A stretch of 64,000 nucleotides of DNA, taken from positions 7,423,456-7,487,455 of the forward strand of contig CM051022.1 of NCBI GenBank assembly GCA_027704905.1, given 5' to 3'. Source of the stretch: Muraenolepis orangiensis. Its lineage: Eukaryota > Chordata > Actinopteri > Gadiformes > Muraenolepididae. Position 1 is the first letter of the stretch. Each line of letters starts with the position of its first letter. Positions 1 through 10,854 of this stretch are shown piece by piece. A program made the translations under genes and the position numbers. The notes below the pieces were generated by a model. The model ran no database searches. It was not told where the DNA came from and saw only the letters and a list, made by a program, of their open reading frames with translations.

Positions 1-223
1 AGCTCATCAACAGCTGTCCCAATGGGTCCCCATTCCACATTCTGCTGTCACTTAAAAAGCCCCCCCCCCCCCAGCAATCATGTAGAACAGAGATGGCCGC
101 TTAGGTAAATAAGTTTAGGGGTTCAATTCCCTACTAAGAATGCATTGTACAACGGTATTGAAAGACGCTTCCGATAAAAACCTATAAATACAGTATATTG
201 ACATTTTTTATTAATTTCTCTAC

Positions 224-332
224 CTTTCCATCTCTGTCTTCCTGGAAGCCGTGGGACAGCATACGCCGCTGGCCGAGGTCGTCGGGGATAGACAGCCACA
301 GAGACGCCGGACACTCATCCTCAAAGCTGCAC
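224..332 (-). CDS. plxnc1: plexin copy A exon 5 (end of PSI1)
   Basis: This 109-bp exon has acceptor ccacag before 332 and donor GTAGAG after 224. Its first base completes the arginine codon split with exon 4. It encodes CSFEDECPASLWL and then IPDDLGQRRMLSHGF, the last cysteines of the first PSI module and the linker after it. Almost identical exons occur at 37343-37451 and 62468-62576. It ends in phase 0, which fits the start of exon 6 seen in copies B and C. Confidence 0.72.
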
Positions 333-802
333 CTGTGGCAGAGAGTGGGGACAGACGGAGCACTTCATATCCCACAATGCATCATGATGTGTAGCTTTAA
401 CTTTGTTCAAAGGGAGGTCAAATTAGCCACGGTGCTTTGCAAAGATGGCAGGATGGGCTGGTATTCAATTTGAAGATGGGAGTGAAGTGGTGGATAAAAT
501 GTAAAAATAAAAATGTTTATTGAACTGCTTTGGTAAAGGAAATGGTTGGGTGTGTAATGCTTAAGGAGATGTGATTGTGTAACTTATTTTCTAATAAGAG
601 AGTCCCGCTTCGGCTTCTACTTCCGCGAAAAAAGAAGTTGGACCACGTCATTTATAGTTCCATTCTGGGCCGCAACAGTCCGACTATAGTGTTTGGTTCT
701 CAGAACCCGACGCATTTGAAACAAAGCAGCACTTCCTTATATTAGAAACATGGTTCCCTTTCAGAAGGAGATATGAGTGTGTGTTCTTGAGGAGGAGCTG
801 AC

Positions 803-903
803 CGCTTGGTAGAGTCACACCATCCGCAGTACGGGTCGCCAGCAGTCCAACAGGACTCCAGACTGCTGTGTTGTTCACACTGAGACACCGGAACACGCTT
901 CAG
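803..903 (-). CDS. plxnc1: plexin copy A exon 4 (sema end and PSI1 core)
   Basis: This 101-bp exon has acceptor cctag before 903 and donor GTCAGC after 803. It starts LKRVPVSQCEQHSSLESC and contains GDPYCGWCDS. The Cys spacing and the CGWC core are the hallmark of PSI domains, the small cysteine-knot module after a sema propeller. The CA-rich repeat lies directly upstream in intron 3. Differences from copies B and C are few and mostly silent. Confidence 0.75.
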
Positions 904-918
904 CTAGGAGAACACACA

Positions 919-1222
919 CAGACATGCACACACACACACACACACACACACACGTACAAACATGTACACACACACAAACAAACATGCACACACACGTACA
1001 AACAAACACACACACAAACAAACAAACAAACAAACACACACACATACCAACATGAACACACAAACATGTACACACACACATGTACCAACATGTACACACA
1101 CACAAACAAACATGCACACACACGTACAAACATGCATACACACGTACAAACAAACACACACACCAACAAACATGGACACACACATACACAGACACAGACA
1201 CACACACACACGTCATATAACT
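919..1222. repeat. CA-rich interrupted microsatellite (intron 3, copy A)
   Basis: Long run of CA dinucleotides mixed with ACAAACA and CATGTACA blocks. Long translations across it, on either strand, are artefacts of the repeat. Copy C has a longer, purer CA array at the same place (62921-63100). In copy B the assembly gap starts in this repeat. Confidence 0.9.
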
Positions 1223-1446
1223 ATTGTCCATGTAGGTTGGGCAGATAGTGTGGACTTGAAAGGTACCGGGTTCCATCCCCAGTTTCTGCTGTCGGCTTCT
1301 TATACTAATGACAGGCCTTTGCCATTTAAATTAACTGGGAGTTGCTTTGGAAGAAAGCGTCTGCTACACAGTACATGAATAAGTCAATACAAATACCAGA
1401 AAGAAAAACAATAAATGCAGGGTATCATCAATATCCGCACACCTAC

Positions 1447-1578
1447 CTGGTTCCTGACTGCCACTAAGACGTGCTTGCGGCCCACCGGGTCCAGGTGCAT
1501 CTTGGGAAAGACACAGCGATCGTCGTCGGCCCAGATGACGCTGAGACAGCGGGCCTCGAGGTTCCTGTCCACCGTCAG
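1447..1578 (-). CDS. plxnc1: plexin copy A exon 3 (sema C-terminal part)
   Basis: This 132-bp exon (44 codons, phase 0 at both ends) has acceptor tttgtcag and donor GTAGGT. It encodes LTVDRNLEARCLSVIW, then CVFPKMHLDPVGRKHVLVAV. The pattern fits the blade that follows GDGQLLK in plexin-C1 sema domains. Homology with copy C stops about 25 bp beyond this exon's 3' side, so the exon is absent from copy C in this window. In copy B its expected place falls in the gap. Confidence 0.72.
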
Positions 1579-2101
1579 CTGACAAACAACAACACTATGT
1601 TTGGATGTATTACCTATTTGTTTTTGCATTTTGAATCTAAATCAAATACAACCTGGACAACAGGTCCTTTGCTTTGCAGAGTACACCATTTCATTCAGTG
1701 AGTAGAAAATAAGGACACTCTTGTCTGTTTAGACTGGTGGCAACAAAAGCTCTATAACTAAATACAAGTTGCAGGAACTCTGCTCATAGCTTTGGTTAAA
1801 CCAGACCAAGTCCAACAACCACGCAGATCAATTACATTTCTCTCATAATTTCTATCTTATACAATTTGATCATTTTCCATTGTGTAGCATGCATTAGGGC
1901 ATAGTAGGGCATAGGTCAGTCTGTAAGAATTGGCACGGCAGGCTCCATCCTGCTGCAGTAGATGTATTTGATGCTTTGTTCAATAAAGACATTGAACTTA
2001 GTATCCGGACCTCTGCGAAAGATTCTTATTTCACCCGAGTAGAAATGATACTACAATCTAACTGAAAATGTGTAGAGAAGTGAAGATGTACCACTCACAG
2101 C
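1579..2101. other. intron 2 sequence, no gene seen
   Basis: Mostly AT-rich intronic sequence. A short stretch around 1940-2000 (poly-A-like tail with caataaag) looks like a degraded retroelement end. Nothing codes convincingly here. Confidence 0.5.
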
Positions 2102-3318
2102 CAGTGGCGGGCCGTGCATTTCACACCTAGGCCTTCAGTGATGTCCTACACAGTCTTACCTGAGTTATTCCACCTCTTAATACCATCATTATGACGCCAT
2201 ATGGCTCTAGAAACTATACATTTAGACAGAAACGCAGTACAACTGGGCGTTGCATCACCTTAACATAGTCAATTACAACAGAGTTATATTAATATTTCTG
2301 AAGCATTTATAACCAATAAATCCGCATTTACAATGAAGAGTGTTAAAGTACCAGCTTTAAGATCGCTTGGATACTGTCAAAACTTTGTTCACTAAACAGC
2401 GCATTGTCGCACCCAAAGCAGTTTCATTTAAGAAACGTGACGATAAAGACACAAACTATTCACTGAAAATAATAGAAAACAAACAAATAACTTGCATTTG
2501 TTCATGAGGATATATTTGCGACAGTGGTGAAAGTGTATTCCTAGCCTTGAATGTCCACTAAAGGTTCAACCAAAACAATTCAACAAGTCTCCTTGAGTAC
2601 TCCTTGAGCCAGTGCGCCACACATATCTCTACATCTCTTGCAGAAGCATCAGACATTTTTTTTTAATATATTTGTCATTTTAATTACATATATATTAATT
2701 TGTTAATATTGATTTAAATTAACAAAATAAAATGACAAAAATAAAATGATTTGTACTCACCAAAACAACTGATTATTTGAACACAAAATCCATCCTCCTT
2801 TCTTTCCTCAAAAAGACTTCAATGACTCTGTTGTACAGTTTATCTGTGCGTTTCAGTTCCAACAATAAGTCATTTTCTATAGACATGGAGGCTAATGCTG
2901 AAAGTCGAGTCTGTCCAGTAGCATTTCACGTGCTGACGTCATCGTAGCCTGCTAGCTGGCGCCGGTGTCGCCAACTTGAAATCTGATTGGTTAACGCCAC
3001 AGTTTTGTTTCCGTTCACTTTAAGCTCCAGGCGCCCGCACTGTTGATTGTGAAGGCCCTATGGCAGATTTCTTGGACCCTGGCAACACATTATGGCTGAG
3101 ATATGATTGGATGAAAGCTGTAACATAAAGGCCAGCCCTCCAAATCTCGATCTGAGGCTGGAAGCAGCGCAACCAAGAGGAAAGCTATGAAATGAAGATA
3201 ATAGACTATGGGAAATAATTTAATACATATTTGTGGAAAAAATATATAAAAATTTAATTTATATTCTGATGTTTAGGCCAGCAGAGAAGGCCTTGCTGGT
3301 CCTGACGGCCCACCACTG
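2102..3318. mobile_element. non-autonomous hAT transposon with 8-bp TSD
   Basis: The left end reads cagtggcgggccgt and the right end acggcccaccactg: terminal inverted repeats matching at 13 of 14 positions. The element is flanked by a perfect 8-bp direct repeat, ctcacagc, at 2094-2101 and 3319-3326. An 8-bp duplication plus CAGTGG-type ends is diagnostic of the hAT superfamily. The 1,217-bp interior is AT-rich with no transposase, so it would need a helper. It sits in intron 2 of plexin copy A. The related 26779-28578 element has similar ends. Confidence 0.9.
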
Positions 3319-3603
3319 CTCACAGCCCACTGGCACCAAAGCCCCGTCTAACTGAACCTCTCTCGCTCTGCTGATGTACGACCTTTGACCCTGATCCATG
3401 CCCTCAATGCGCTCAGAGCGCTGTTGCTGCGCTCACTTCCTTTTGCTGCGATCGCATGACGCATCGTTCGCTTTTGATGATGTGTGCATGCTGCTTACGC
3501 AGCAGTCATGCTTACGCAGTTGGCAGTAAGGTGGGTGGGGGTGTTGAGTGTTGGGTTGTGGGTACTGTTACAACAGAGCAAGTGACGGAGCAGGCATACG
3601 GAC

Positions 3604-3735
3604 CTTCAGGAGTTGACCGTCTCCCGTCCCGACGAAGACGATCAACCAGTTGTTCAGCTGGACCGCGAGCACCGACGTCATGGCAGGATGCTTCAGCAGC
3701 ACACGCCTTGGCCTCAGTGTACTGGGCCCGTCACC
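3604..3735 (-). CDS. plxnc1: plexin copy A exon 2 (sema domain)
   Basis: This 132-bp exon (44 codons, phase 0) has acceptor tgtacag and donor GTCCGT. The translation contains LLKHPAMTSVLAVQL followed by VFVGTGDGQLLK. The GTGDGQLLK stretch is one of the best conserved signatures of plexin sema propellers. It joins exon 1 (ending FKDTKETQ) and exon 3 without a frame change. A short CA microsatellite (3746-3770) lies immediately upstream. Confidence 0.8.
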
Positions 3736-3739
3736 CTGT

Positions 3740-3745
<6 letters not shown>

Positions 3746-3770
<25 letters not shown>
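3746..3770. repeat. (CA)n microsatellite
   Basis: About twelve CA units directly upstream of the exon 2 acceptor on the minus strand, providing a GT-rich stretch before the splice site. Confidence 0.9.
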
Positions 3771-3941
3771 GACGCACCGCAAACTTAACACACTTGTAAC
3801 GCCATTCCACCACACGTGCCTTGGGAAGGGATGAATAAAGGTGGACCACCTAGTGAACCACTAGTCAGCCCTGGTGTAATGACCGTAGGCCCACCCATAC
3901 ACTTAGCTCGTTGTGTATGGCGAGTTAAGATGCTAATGGAC

Positions 3942-4140
3942 AGTGGCGGCTCCTGACAAATCTTTCTGGAGGGGAAATTCTTGCGATGATGGATGAAATG
4001 ACCCCTTTAAAAAGTACACTGATTGACAGCTACCAAACTCACATTACAGTGTGCACGTTTTAGTCAGCTAACTAACTTGACACAATGACATTGCATTAAA
4101 CAAATGTTTTCTTTTCTGGTGAACATAATAATACCACCAG
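3942..4140 (+). mobile_element. hAT MITE fragment
   Basis: Begins cagtggcggctcctgac, a hAT-type terminus. It continues with sequence shared with 32918-33120 and 57368-57560 (ttgacagctacc, then ggctaactaacttgacac). The far inverted terminus is not evident, so this is probably a truncated copy. It lies in intron 1 of plexin copy A. Confidence 0.6.
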
Positions 4141-4485
4141 TAGCCACTAGACGGCAGCATAACATATGTCACCGTAGCTACATACAGTATTATTGGACTG
4201 CTACATCCAGGAGTTCATTGTAAATGTCTTATTGAATAAAATAGTTTTAGTCTGCAATCACTGAACAATCCACTGTGGTCACCAACACGTTGTCATCTAT
4301 CAGTTTGCAAAAATGCCGGAGTAGCAGCACAACGCGTTAGCTACCGTGCAGCCTTTTCCTTGTTATTAATAGAATAATGAATTACTTATTACTGTTAATG
4401 TGTAAGTGTAATGAGTGTGAACTTGGGGCCACTGCCGCAGAACGTGATAGAAAACGTCCCTCTATTTTCTCCCTTTGGTGCCCAC

Positions 4486-5466
4486 CTGCGTTTCCTTGGT
4501 GTCCTTGAATATGAAGTCTGGGTCCCTGTAGGAATTTGTGTGCGATGGCGGGCTGATGTCAAATACGGCGAGCTCCGTGTCGGTGGTGCCGTGGTCGGTA
4601 AATATCCCTGTCCAGAGGACGGATCGGTCACCGGGAACGACCGAAGAAGAAACGAGTCTCCGGCGCGCTGTACCTGCACAGCAGTCGAGGATCGCACCTT
4701 GCATGGACCTCAGGGTTTGGGTTTTAGTCGCTTTGGTCTGAAACCAAAGAAGGCGAACTTTTGGATGTTCACTCGTGAGATTCACGTTGGAAAAAATAAA
4801 GATAGTCGAATTGATTTGAAAGCCATCCACAAACTGGACGCTCTGGTGACGGGCAATGATTTCGGGGTTCCTCGTTTTGTCCGTATAAGAGAACAGTCCT
4901 CCAAACTGCGTTTTATTTGTATTATGAAGACGAATATGCGGTTCTTTTATGATCAGACGTCCTTTGTCGTTGATTGCGTTGCCCTGTGTAGCAGATAACA
5001 CGTAAGACTGGTTCTCCAGGTTAACTGCAAATCCCACGGACGCGTTATTGGGGACAATAGGGCCAAGTTCATATCCCTCCTGGTGTGTTATCCTCGTTAC
5101 GTTCGCCAAATCCAGCAGCTCACAGTAGCCGCAGCCCACCGCGCCGCAGGTGAGTAACACGTTGATGTCAACAAGTGGCGCCAAGGTGTTCACGCTGAAA
5201 GTGGCGCCCCCCCCGGTCCCGTCCAAAGCCGCTCTGTTCAAACGTCCATCACTGGACACATCGTACGTCCCTCGTTGATGCAGACTGTGGAGTAAGCCCA
5301 GGCTGCCGAGGTCCAACTGGTAAAGGTGGTCCTCGGTGACCACGTACACCCAGCGCGCCGCGACGGCGAAATCGCGGATGTCTCCACGGCGGGAGGTGAC
5401 CACGTCGGCCCCCCGCGGAGCGAACCCACCGAGGGCGACGAGGAGCGACAGCCAGGCGAGCCCCAT
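4486..5466 (-). CDS. plxnc1: plexin copy A exon 1: signal peptide and sema domain
   Basis: 327 codons from ATG at 5466 to donor GTGGGC after 4486. Residues 1-23 (MGLAWLSLLVALGGF, then APRGA) form a signal peptide. The rest reads as the N-terminal sema propeller: VYVVTEDHLYQLDLGSLG near residue 45, CGAVGCGYCELLDL near 110, and several N-glycosylation sequons (NVT, NAS, NQS, NKT, NST, NLT). The ligand-binding sema domain is extracellular. An in-frame ATG at 5655 would add 63 residues encoded by a minisatellite, but this would bury the signal peptide, so 5466 is preferred. The single large first coding exon matches the plexin-C1 gene layout. Parts of this exon are duplicated at 6326-6761 and 8362-8410. 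Confidence 0.82.
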
Positions 5467-5484
5467 GGTGCGGAACGGCCGAGT

Positions 5485-5637
5485 CCTGTGAGGCTCTTGT
5501 GAGGCTCCTGCGAGGCTCCTGTGAGGGTCCTGCGAGGCTCCTGTGAGGCTCCTGCGAGGCTCCTGTAAGGCTCCTTCGAGGCTCCTGTAGGGCTCCTGTG
5601 TGGCTCCTGCGAGGCTCCTGCGAGGCTCCTGTAGGCC
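5485..5637 (-). repeat. 11-bp minisatellite just upstream of the plexin start codon
   Basis: About fourteen tandem copies of an 11-bp unit (gaggctcctgt/c on the plus strand), ending about 20 bp upstream of the copy A start codon. Three units make 33 bp, so the minus strand encodes an 11-residue repeat (GASQEPRRSLA type) in frame with the plexin ORF and open back to an ATG at 5655. It is more likely 5' UTR or promoter sequence than protein. A shortened array is present at 8430-8510. Confidence 0.85.
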
Positions 5638-5859
5638 TGTTGCTTTGCTCCTCACTCAAGAACGAGTGCCAAGAGAGAGAGAACAGATCACGCAGTGTAG
5701 CCGCGCGTAAAAGCGCACGGTGACCCGTTAGATGACAGTTCCGCCTTTGCGTAAAATAGGGGAAGTGGGCCAAAGGGGCAATCGTTTTCAAATGTTAAAA
5801 TAACTATGTGGTGTGTGCGTTTTCACACTCACTCATGGTGTTTACGGGAACGGGACGTT

Positions 5860-6019
5860 CAAGATTCAAGAGTCTTTATCTGCCAATATGACAGTGGAAG
5901 TACAACTTCACAATACGTTAAAAAAAAAGAATAAATATTATTTTGACACATTATTGTAGACACTTATTTATTGTTCTTCATTGTTCTTATTGATATTTAT
6001 CACTTTATATATATTTATT

Positions 6020-6053
<34 letters not shown>

Positions 6054-6325
6054 TATAACAGAACAATAAATACGTCTAATAAACAAATATACGTTTGTAC
6101 ATGTACATATGACGGCCGGTGAAAAAAAGCCTTTTGTGACCATGCACCATCGTTATGCAATGTGTGAATTATTTGGAATGATATTTTATGTATTTATTGA
6201 TTATATTACATGACATTACAGTCCTTTAGCAGACGCTTTTATCCAAAGCGACTTACAGTAATGCGTTTAACAAAGGAAGGTAAGAGAACAACTCGTCACC
6301 AGAAGTCATAAGTGCATTTCATCCC
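5860..6325. repeat. duplicated promoter-side block with L2 tail
   Basis: Contains an AT dinucleotide tract (about 6003-6050) and, at about 6209-6262, the motif gcagacgcttttatccaaag. That motif is the reverse complement of the 3' tail of fish L2 LINEs and of SINEs that borrow it. The block 5418-6325 recurs at 8362-8867 plus 10194-10500. A promoter for copy A should lie in or right of 5640 on the minus strand, but no clear TATA box is identifiable. Confidence 0.6.
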
Positions 6326-6761
6326 TAATTATTTGTATTATGAAGACGAATATGCGGTTCTTTTATGATCAGACGTCCTTTGTCGTTGATTTCGTTGCCC
6401 TGTGTAGCAGATAACACGTAAGACTGGTTCTCCAGGTTAACTGCAAATCCCACGGACGCGTTATTGGGGACAATAGGGCCAAGTTCATATCCCTCCTGGT
6501 GTGTTATCCTCGTTACGTTCGCCAAATCCAGCAGCTCACAGTAGCCGCAGCCCACCGCGCCGCAGGTGAGTAACACGTTGATGTCAACAAGTGGCGCCAA
6601 GGTGTTCACGCTGAAAGTGGCGCCCCCCCGGCCCCGTCCAAAGCCGCTCTGTTCAAACGTCCATCACTGGACACATCGTACGTCCCTCGTTGATGCAGAC
6701 TGTGGAGTAAGCCCAGGCTGCCGAGGTCCAACTGGTAAAGGTGGTCCTCGGTGACCACGTA
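6326..6761 (-). pseudogene. truncated duplicate of plexin exon 1 interior
   Basis: Nearly identical to 4911-5345 inside exon 1 of copy A. It lacks the signal peptide and both splice sites, and joins unrelated sequence at both edges: the L2-tail block on the left, and tgaagcggggtgaaatg on the right. A length change in the C-run near 6623 splits the frame. It is flanked by the duplicated block ending at 6325 and cannot be a functional exon. Confidence 0.85.
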
Positions 6762-8361
6762 TGAAGCGGGGTGAAATGACAGGTATGAATGAGTGGGCGT
6801 TGCTAAGAGGGGAGTTGCGTGAATGAGTTTGTGCGTACGTCTATCTGCTTCTCCACAGGTGTTCTCAATCGCTCCCATGATTGGGAGAGTAGAAATGCCG
6901 GTGCTTCCGTTCTACAGGGGGCTTTTCTTCCACGTACCTGGGGGAATCAGAGGGCTCGAACGACGGAGACGGGCCGACGATCCTACATCAAACCGCACCA
7001 GAGATCTTCTTACAAACGCCTCAATTCATCGCAGCCAAGCACGCACTGGACTGGGCCAGCCGACCATGCAGCGTAGAGATTGGCAGAGACCTAACCTGCA
7101 ACGCCATCAACTCATCACAGCAAAGGGAAGTCCTACTAACATGGCTTGTGTGTGACTTGAACAACGCCAGTGTTTGCCTGCTTATTGTGTCTGGCGGCGG
7201 ATCTTGCCTTCCCCTCCTCCTACCCGCAGCACACCGGACCAGCCAATCATCGTGGAGCGTCGGGCTACGATTTAGGATTTCGGGAACGACCGACACCTAT
7301 CTACGGACGCCTATCGCGAACGCCCCGCTCCTTGGACTTCCACCGAGAGTCACAGGACCGAGCGACGTCACTGACACTGACGTGCTGGGATTCCTCTCAC
7401 CCCTCCCCCGATTGGACGAGACTGTGGGTTGGGCCTTGAGGGGACGGCGTTATCCAAGCGAACTATCCTCCCTATCAGGTTTAGTAGTTGTAGGTGTAAC
7501 AATATGGTTGTGGGACCAGTGTAGTCAGCTGCAGCTGTGTGTTGTGTTTTGCATGCCTTACTGGGTACAGCCTACAGCCTACCCCATACTTTGTTTGCAG
7601 TTTAGTTGCAGTGGTACAGTTTTGCGGTGGTGCGTTTTGCGGTGTGGTTGTAGTGAGACGGTTTACTGGATGCGGTGTAATTTTAGAGCAGCAGTACTCG
7701 GACTCTCCATCAGGGGGAGCCAAAGTGGACTACCCTGGCTTAGAGATTGAGTTTATACTTTTTGATATTGTGCTCGCCCCGATCATGGGGAATGTGTTTT
7801 AAAAGAAGTTGTTGTAGAGTCAAAACTCAGAAACAGAGCAAACACCTACTCTGAGGGGAAAAAAAAAAAGACTACACTTCCCTGAGTCTCAGTCTGTCAG
7901 ACCACCAAACAATTCACAGAAGAAAAGAAGATCCAAGTCTTGCTGCTGGGTTCACTCCAAAGACGCCAATGGTCTGTGTACATATTTTATTTAATTTCAT
8001 GGTTGCAATGCTGAGTTTATAATGTGCTGCTTTTAGATTAGATTGGAATGTGTTCATATGTTTGAATTTAATTGATCAAGCAACTGATGAAAAGGAACAC
8101 ATTGCATTGCAGCATTTGCTTGGGTTTAAAAAAGTTAAAGTTGATGTACAGAAATGTTTAAAAGTTTAGAAGTGTTACATTTTCCGTTTCTCAACTAAAA
8201 TTGTAGAAAAACAATTAATTTGCCATGTGCCAGGATAACTGGTTTAAATTACCCAAAGGAAAAGGGCAGATCAAAGAGCGTGAGGATCAGCTGCTTTTCA
8301 TTTATTCTTTGCCATTTAAGAGGCTTAAAAATTTGGATAATTTAATTAAAAAATGTTTAAA
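6762..8361. other. unassigned sequence, probable repeat remnants
   Basis: GC-richer to about 7780, then AT-rich. Open frames such as 7148-7750 lack recognisable motifs, are biased in composition and overlap other open frames, so they are not credited as genes. No TIR or LTR pair was found. The segment separates the two broken exon 1 duplicates. Confidence 0.4.
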
Positions 8362-8867
8362 TGAGCGAACCCACCGAAGGCGACGAGGAGCGACAGCCAG
8401 GCGAGCCCCATGGTGCGGAACGGTCGAGTCCTGCGAGGGTCCTGCGAGGCTCCTGTAAGGCTCCTGTAAGGCTCCTTCGAGGCTCCTGCGAGGCTCCTGT
8501 AGGCCTGTTGCTTTGCTCCTCACTCGAGAACGAGTGCCAAGAGAGAGAACAGATCACGCAGTGTAGCCGCGCGTAAAAGCGCACGGTGACCCGTTAGATG
8601 ACAGTTCCGCCTTTGCGTAAAATAGGGGAAGTGGGCCAAAGGGGCAATCGTTTTAAAATGTTAAAATAACTGGTGTGTGCGTTTTCACACTCACTCATGG
8701 TGTTTACGGGAACGGGACGTTCAAGATTCAAGTCTTTATCTGCCAATATGACAGTGGAAGTACAACTTCACAATACGTTTAAAAAAAAAAGAATAAATAT
8801 TATTTTGACACATTATTGTAGACACTTATTTATTGTTCTTCATTGTTCTTGATATTTATCACTTTAT
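8362..8867 (-). pseudogene. second truncated duplicate of plexin 5' end
   Basis: Matches 5418-6000: the first 16 or so codons of exon 1 including the ATG (8402-8404 on plus as cat), a contracted 11-bp minisatellite and the upstream flank. The coding part stops abruptly at 8362 in AT-rich DNA, leaving a signal-peptide stub. The duplicated block is interrupted after 8867 and resumes at 10194. Confidence 0.85.
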
Positions 8868-10192
8868 GTGACACCCCCTACAGTAGAGCTGACTACGCCA
8901 CCCCTTGAGCTAGTGGATGTGATATGGTGTCAGAGCAAGGGGAACTCTGCCTTAATGAGTTTACGGACACCAGGAGTTTAGAAAAGTAATAAATCAGGTT
9001 CTTTATTTCATATCGTTGAAGGAGGTTATGCAAGTTGGTCAGTACATACATACAAGGTGGGGGGGATAGCTAATCTGCCACCAGTCAACAGTCAAGTCAT
9101 AAATATACATGGATAGGCTATGGGAGCTACGGTCTCAATACCACACGTGGATGGGTGTACAAACACTGCAAACTTTAAGTACTGGTGCAACACTCAGATA
9201 ATTGGCCATAAGACCATACAGCAATCAAACACTAGTCAGTGAGTCAAACTTCACTCTATGGAGACTCTAAGCCTACCTGGTGCTTCGACTTGTGACCTGA
9301 CCAATACAGGGGCAGACTATGGGGAGACAAACAAAAAAAACAAACAAACAAAGAAAAAGACCCTCTAACCTGGGACTCGCCACACGTTTACTAGGATACA
9401 CAAACAGTCCCCAGGCTAGAGGGAAAATGAAAATAAGACACTGGGAGTAGCATTCACACACGCATCAAACACTCAAAAGAACAGCAGCTAGCAATGAGAA
9501 GCTGCATCAATCTAAAAACAAACAAGACAAAGCCACAATAAAAAAGGTTAAAATCCATAATGCACATTGCACATATTCATTTGCATGATTCCATAAAAGT
9601 ACATAATATATATTGCACAAAACCCTTTACCTGATCAAATAAATAATCATATGTGACTAACATGGCCACGAGATATTCAACCAGACAAGTGTCGCATAAT
9701 TGGGAACTGTTACATAGCAGCGATGTTTCCCATACACTCGCTTGAGTTACAACATTCAAGACCGAAAAGACACGTTAATTTCCAAACAAAACCATCAGCG
9801 TGGTTCCACATACCTGTGGTTGCATCTATTTCGTTCATACTGTTGACAGGAACGACGGTTACCGGCCACGTCTGCGTTGGCTCTCTACAACACTAGCCAA
9901 ACAAACATACATTTAATCAGTTGGCACAACCAGAATGAGATACTAAAAGGAACCGCATATTTAGACGTACCTCGAAACAAGCCGCAGCACCCACACCATT
10001 GCGTCGCACAAGCACCCAGCTAGCGCATGGACAAGTTACCTGGCTAAGGACCCCAGGTGTCCATACATATGCCCGTCGTAATCATTTCCCCGCCTCTCCG
10101 CCAATACTAATGACGTAACCCAGGTGTGAGTTACAGGAGAGAAAACCGGCAGGCAGACAGAATATCCTACATAAAATAATTACACAGGCTAC

Positions 10193-10193
<1 letters not shown>
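8868..10193 (+). mobile_element. 1.3-kb insertion, candidate solo LTR
   Basis: The duplicate of 5418-6325 is split here by about 1.3 kb absent from the other copy. The insert starts gtgacaccccctacag (a T precedes it) and ends cacaggctaca, so it has TG...CA ends. It carries aataaatcaggttcttta near 8985. No clear target duplication can be read because the site is an AT microsatellite. No coding motif is seen. The LTR interpretation is an inference from size and ends. Confidence 0.45.
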
Positions 10194-10227
<34 letters not shown>

Positions 10228-10500
10228 TATAACAGAACAATAAATACGTCTAATAAACAAATATACGTTTGTACATGTACATATAACGGCCGGTGAAAAA
10301 AAGCCTTTTGTGACCATGCACCATCGTTATGCAATGTGTGAATTATTTGGAATGATATTTTATGTATTTATTGATTATATTACATGACATTACAGTCCTT
10401 TAGCAGACGCTTTTATCCAAAGCGACTTACAGTAATGCGTTTAACAAAGGAAGGTAAGAGAACAACTCGTCACCAGAAGTCATGTGCATTTCATCCCTAA
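10194..10500. repeat. right half of the duplicated plexin upstream block
   Basis: Resumes the match to 6003-6325, with the AT tract, the L2-tail motif gcagacgcttttatccaaag and the caccagaagtcat segment. The match ends at catccctaa. Confidence 0.75.
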
Positions 10501-10854
10501 CACGTCTCAACTGAACTAGTGCTCAGGTAGAAGTACAATCAGTTCAGGTTAAAGTACAATAAGATGGCAAACAATAGAACAATATCTAAGAACTACCAAG
10601 CAAACAATCTACTTGGTAAGACGCTAGTGAGGAAAGGAAGCGAGGGGAATGTTATTATATGTTATATATTATGTATTGGTTCAAACAATATATTGTATAT
10701 GTTTGGATTCTGTGTCTAAAAGTCTAAGTCACTGCTCCAAAACTGAGGTGAAGTTAGTTTTACGGGCCTCTGTTAGCTACCCATGTTTTATTTTATTTTA
10801 AACAATGTCAATGTTATATTATATTATATTAGATTAGATAAAAATTGATTGATC
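10501..10854. other. AT-rich spacer, nothing recognised
   Basis: Low-complexity AT-rich DNA between the duplicated block and the LINE. No open frame or repeat ends stand out. Confidence 0.5.

Larger units (their letters stand above)
224..5466 (-). other. plxnc1: Plexin-C1-like gene, copy A: 5' end (exons 1-5)
   Basis: Gene-level entry. Reading right to left, five exons join in frame: 4486-5466 (signal peptide and most of sema), 3604-3735, 1447-1578 (end of sema), 803-903 and 224-332 (PSI1). Junction phases are 0, 0, 0, 2 and 0, with GT donors and AG acceptors at each boundary. The gene continues past the left edge. Plexins are single-pass semaphorin receptors. The C1 assignment rests on a very large first coding exon, the GTGDGQLLK stretch, and on only two PSI modules in the related copies B and C. 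A hAT element (2102-3318) lies in intron 2. Another plexin class is possible but less likely. Confidence 0.75.

Noticed and set aside
875..1276. Long Cys/Val-rich open frames on the minus strand and His/Thr frames on the plus strand
   Set aside because: They are translations of the CA/GT microsatellite; the same happens at 12926, 30111, 32333, 35596, 45576, 60581 and 62893.
3330..3440. Possible extra sema exon on the minus strand next to the hAT element
   Set aside because: Open for about 34 codons, but exons 2 and 3 already join in phase with the expected plexin order, and the peptide has no match to the family pattern.
4411..4998. 195-codon plus-strand open frame opposite plexin exon 1
   Set aside because: Antisense shadow of the sema exon; no motif and no independent support.
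7148..7750. 200-codon plus-strand open frame
   Set aside because: No recognisable domain, odd Cys/Trp-rich composition and overlapping frames; sits in repeat-like DNA.
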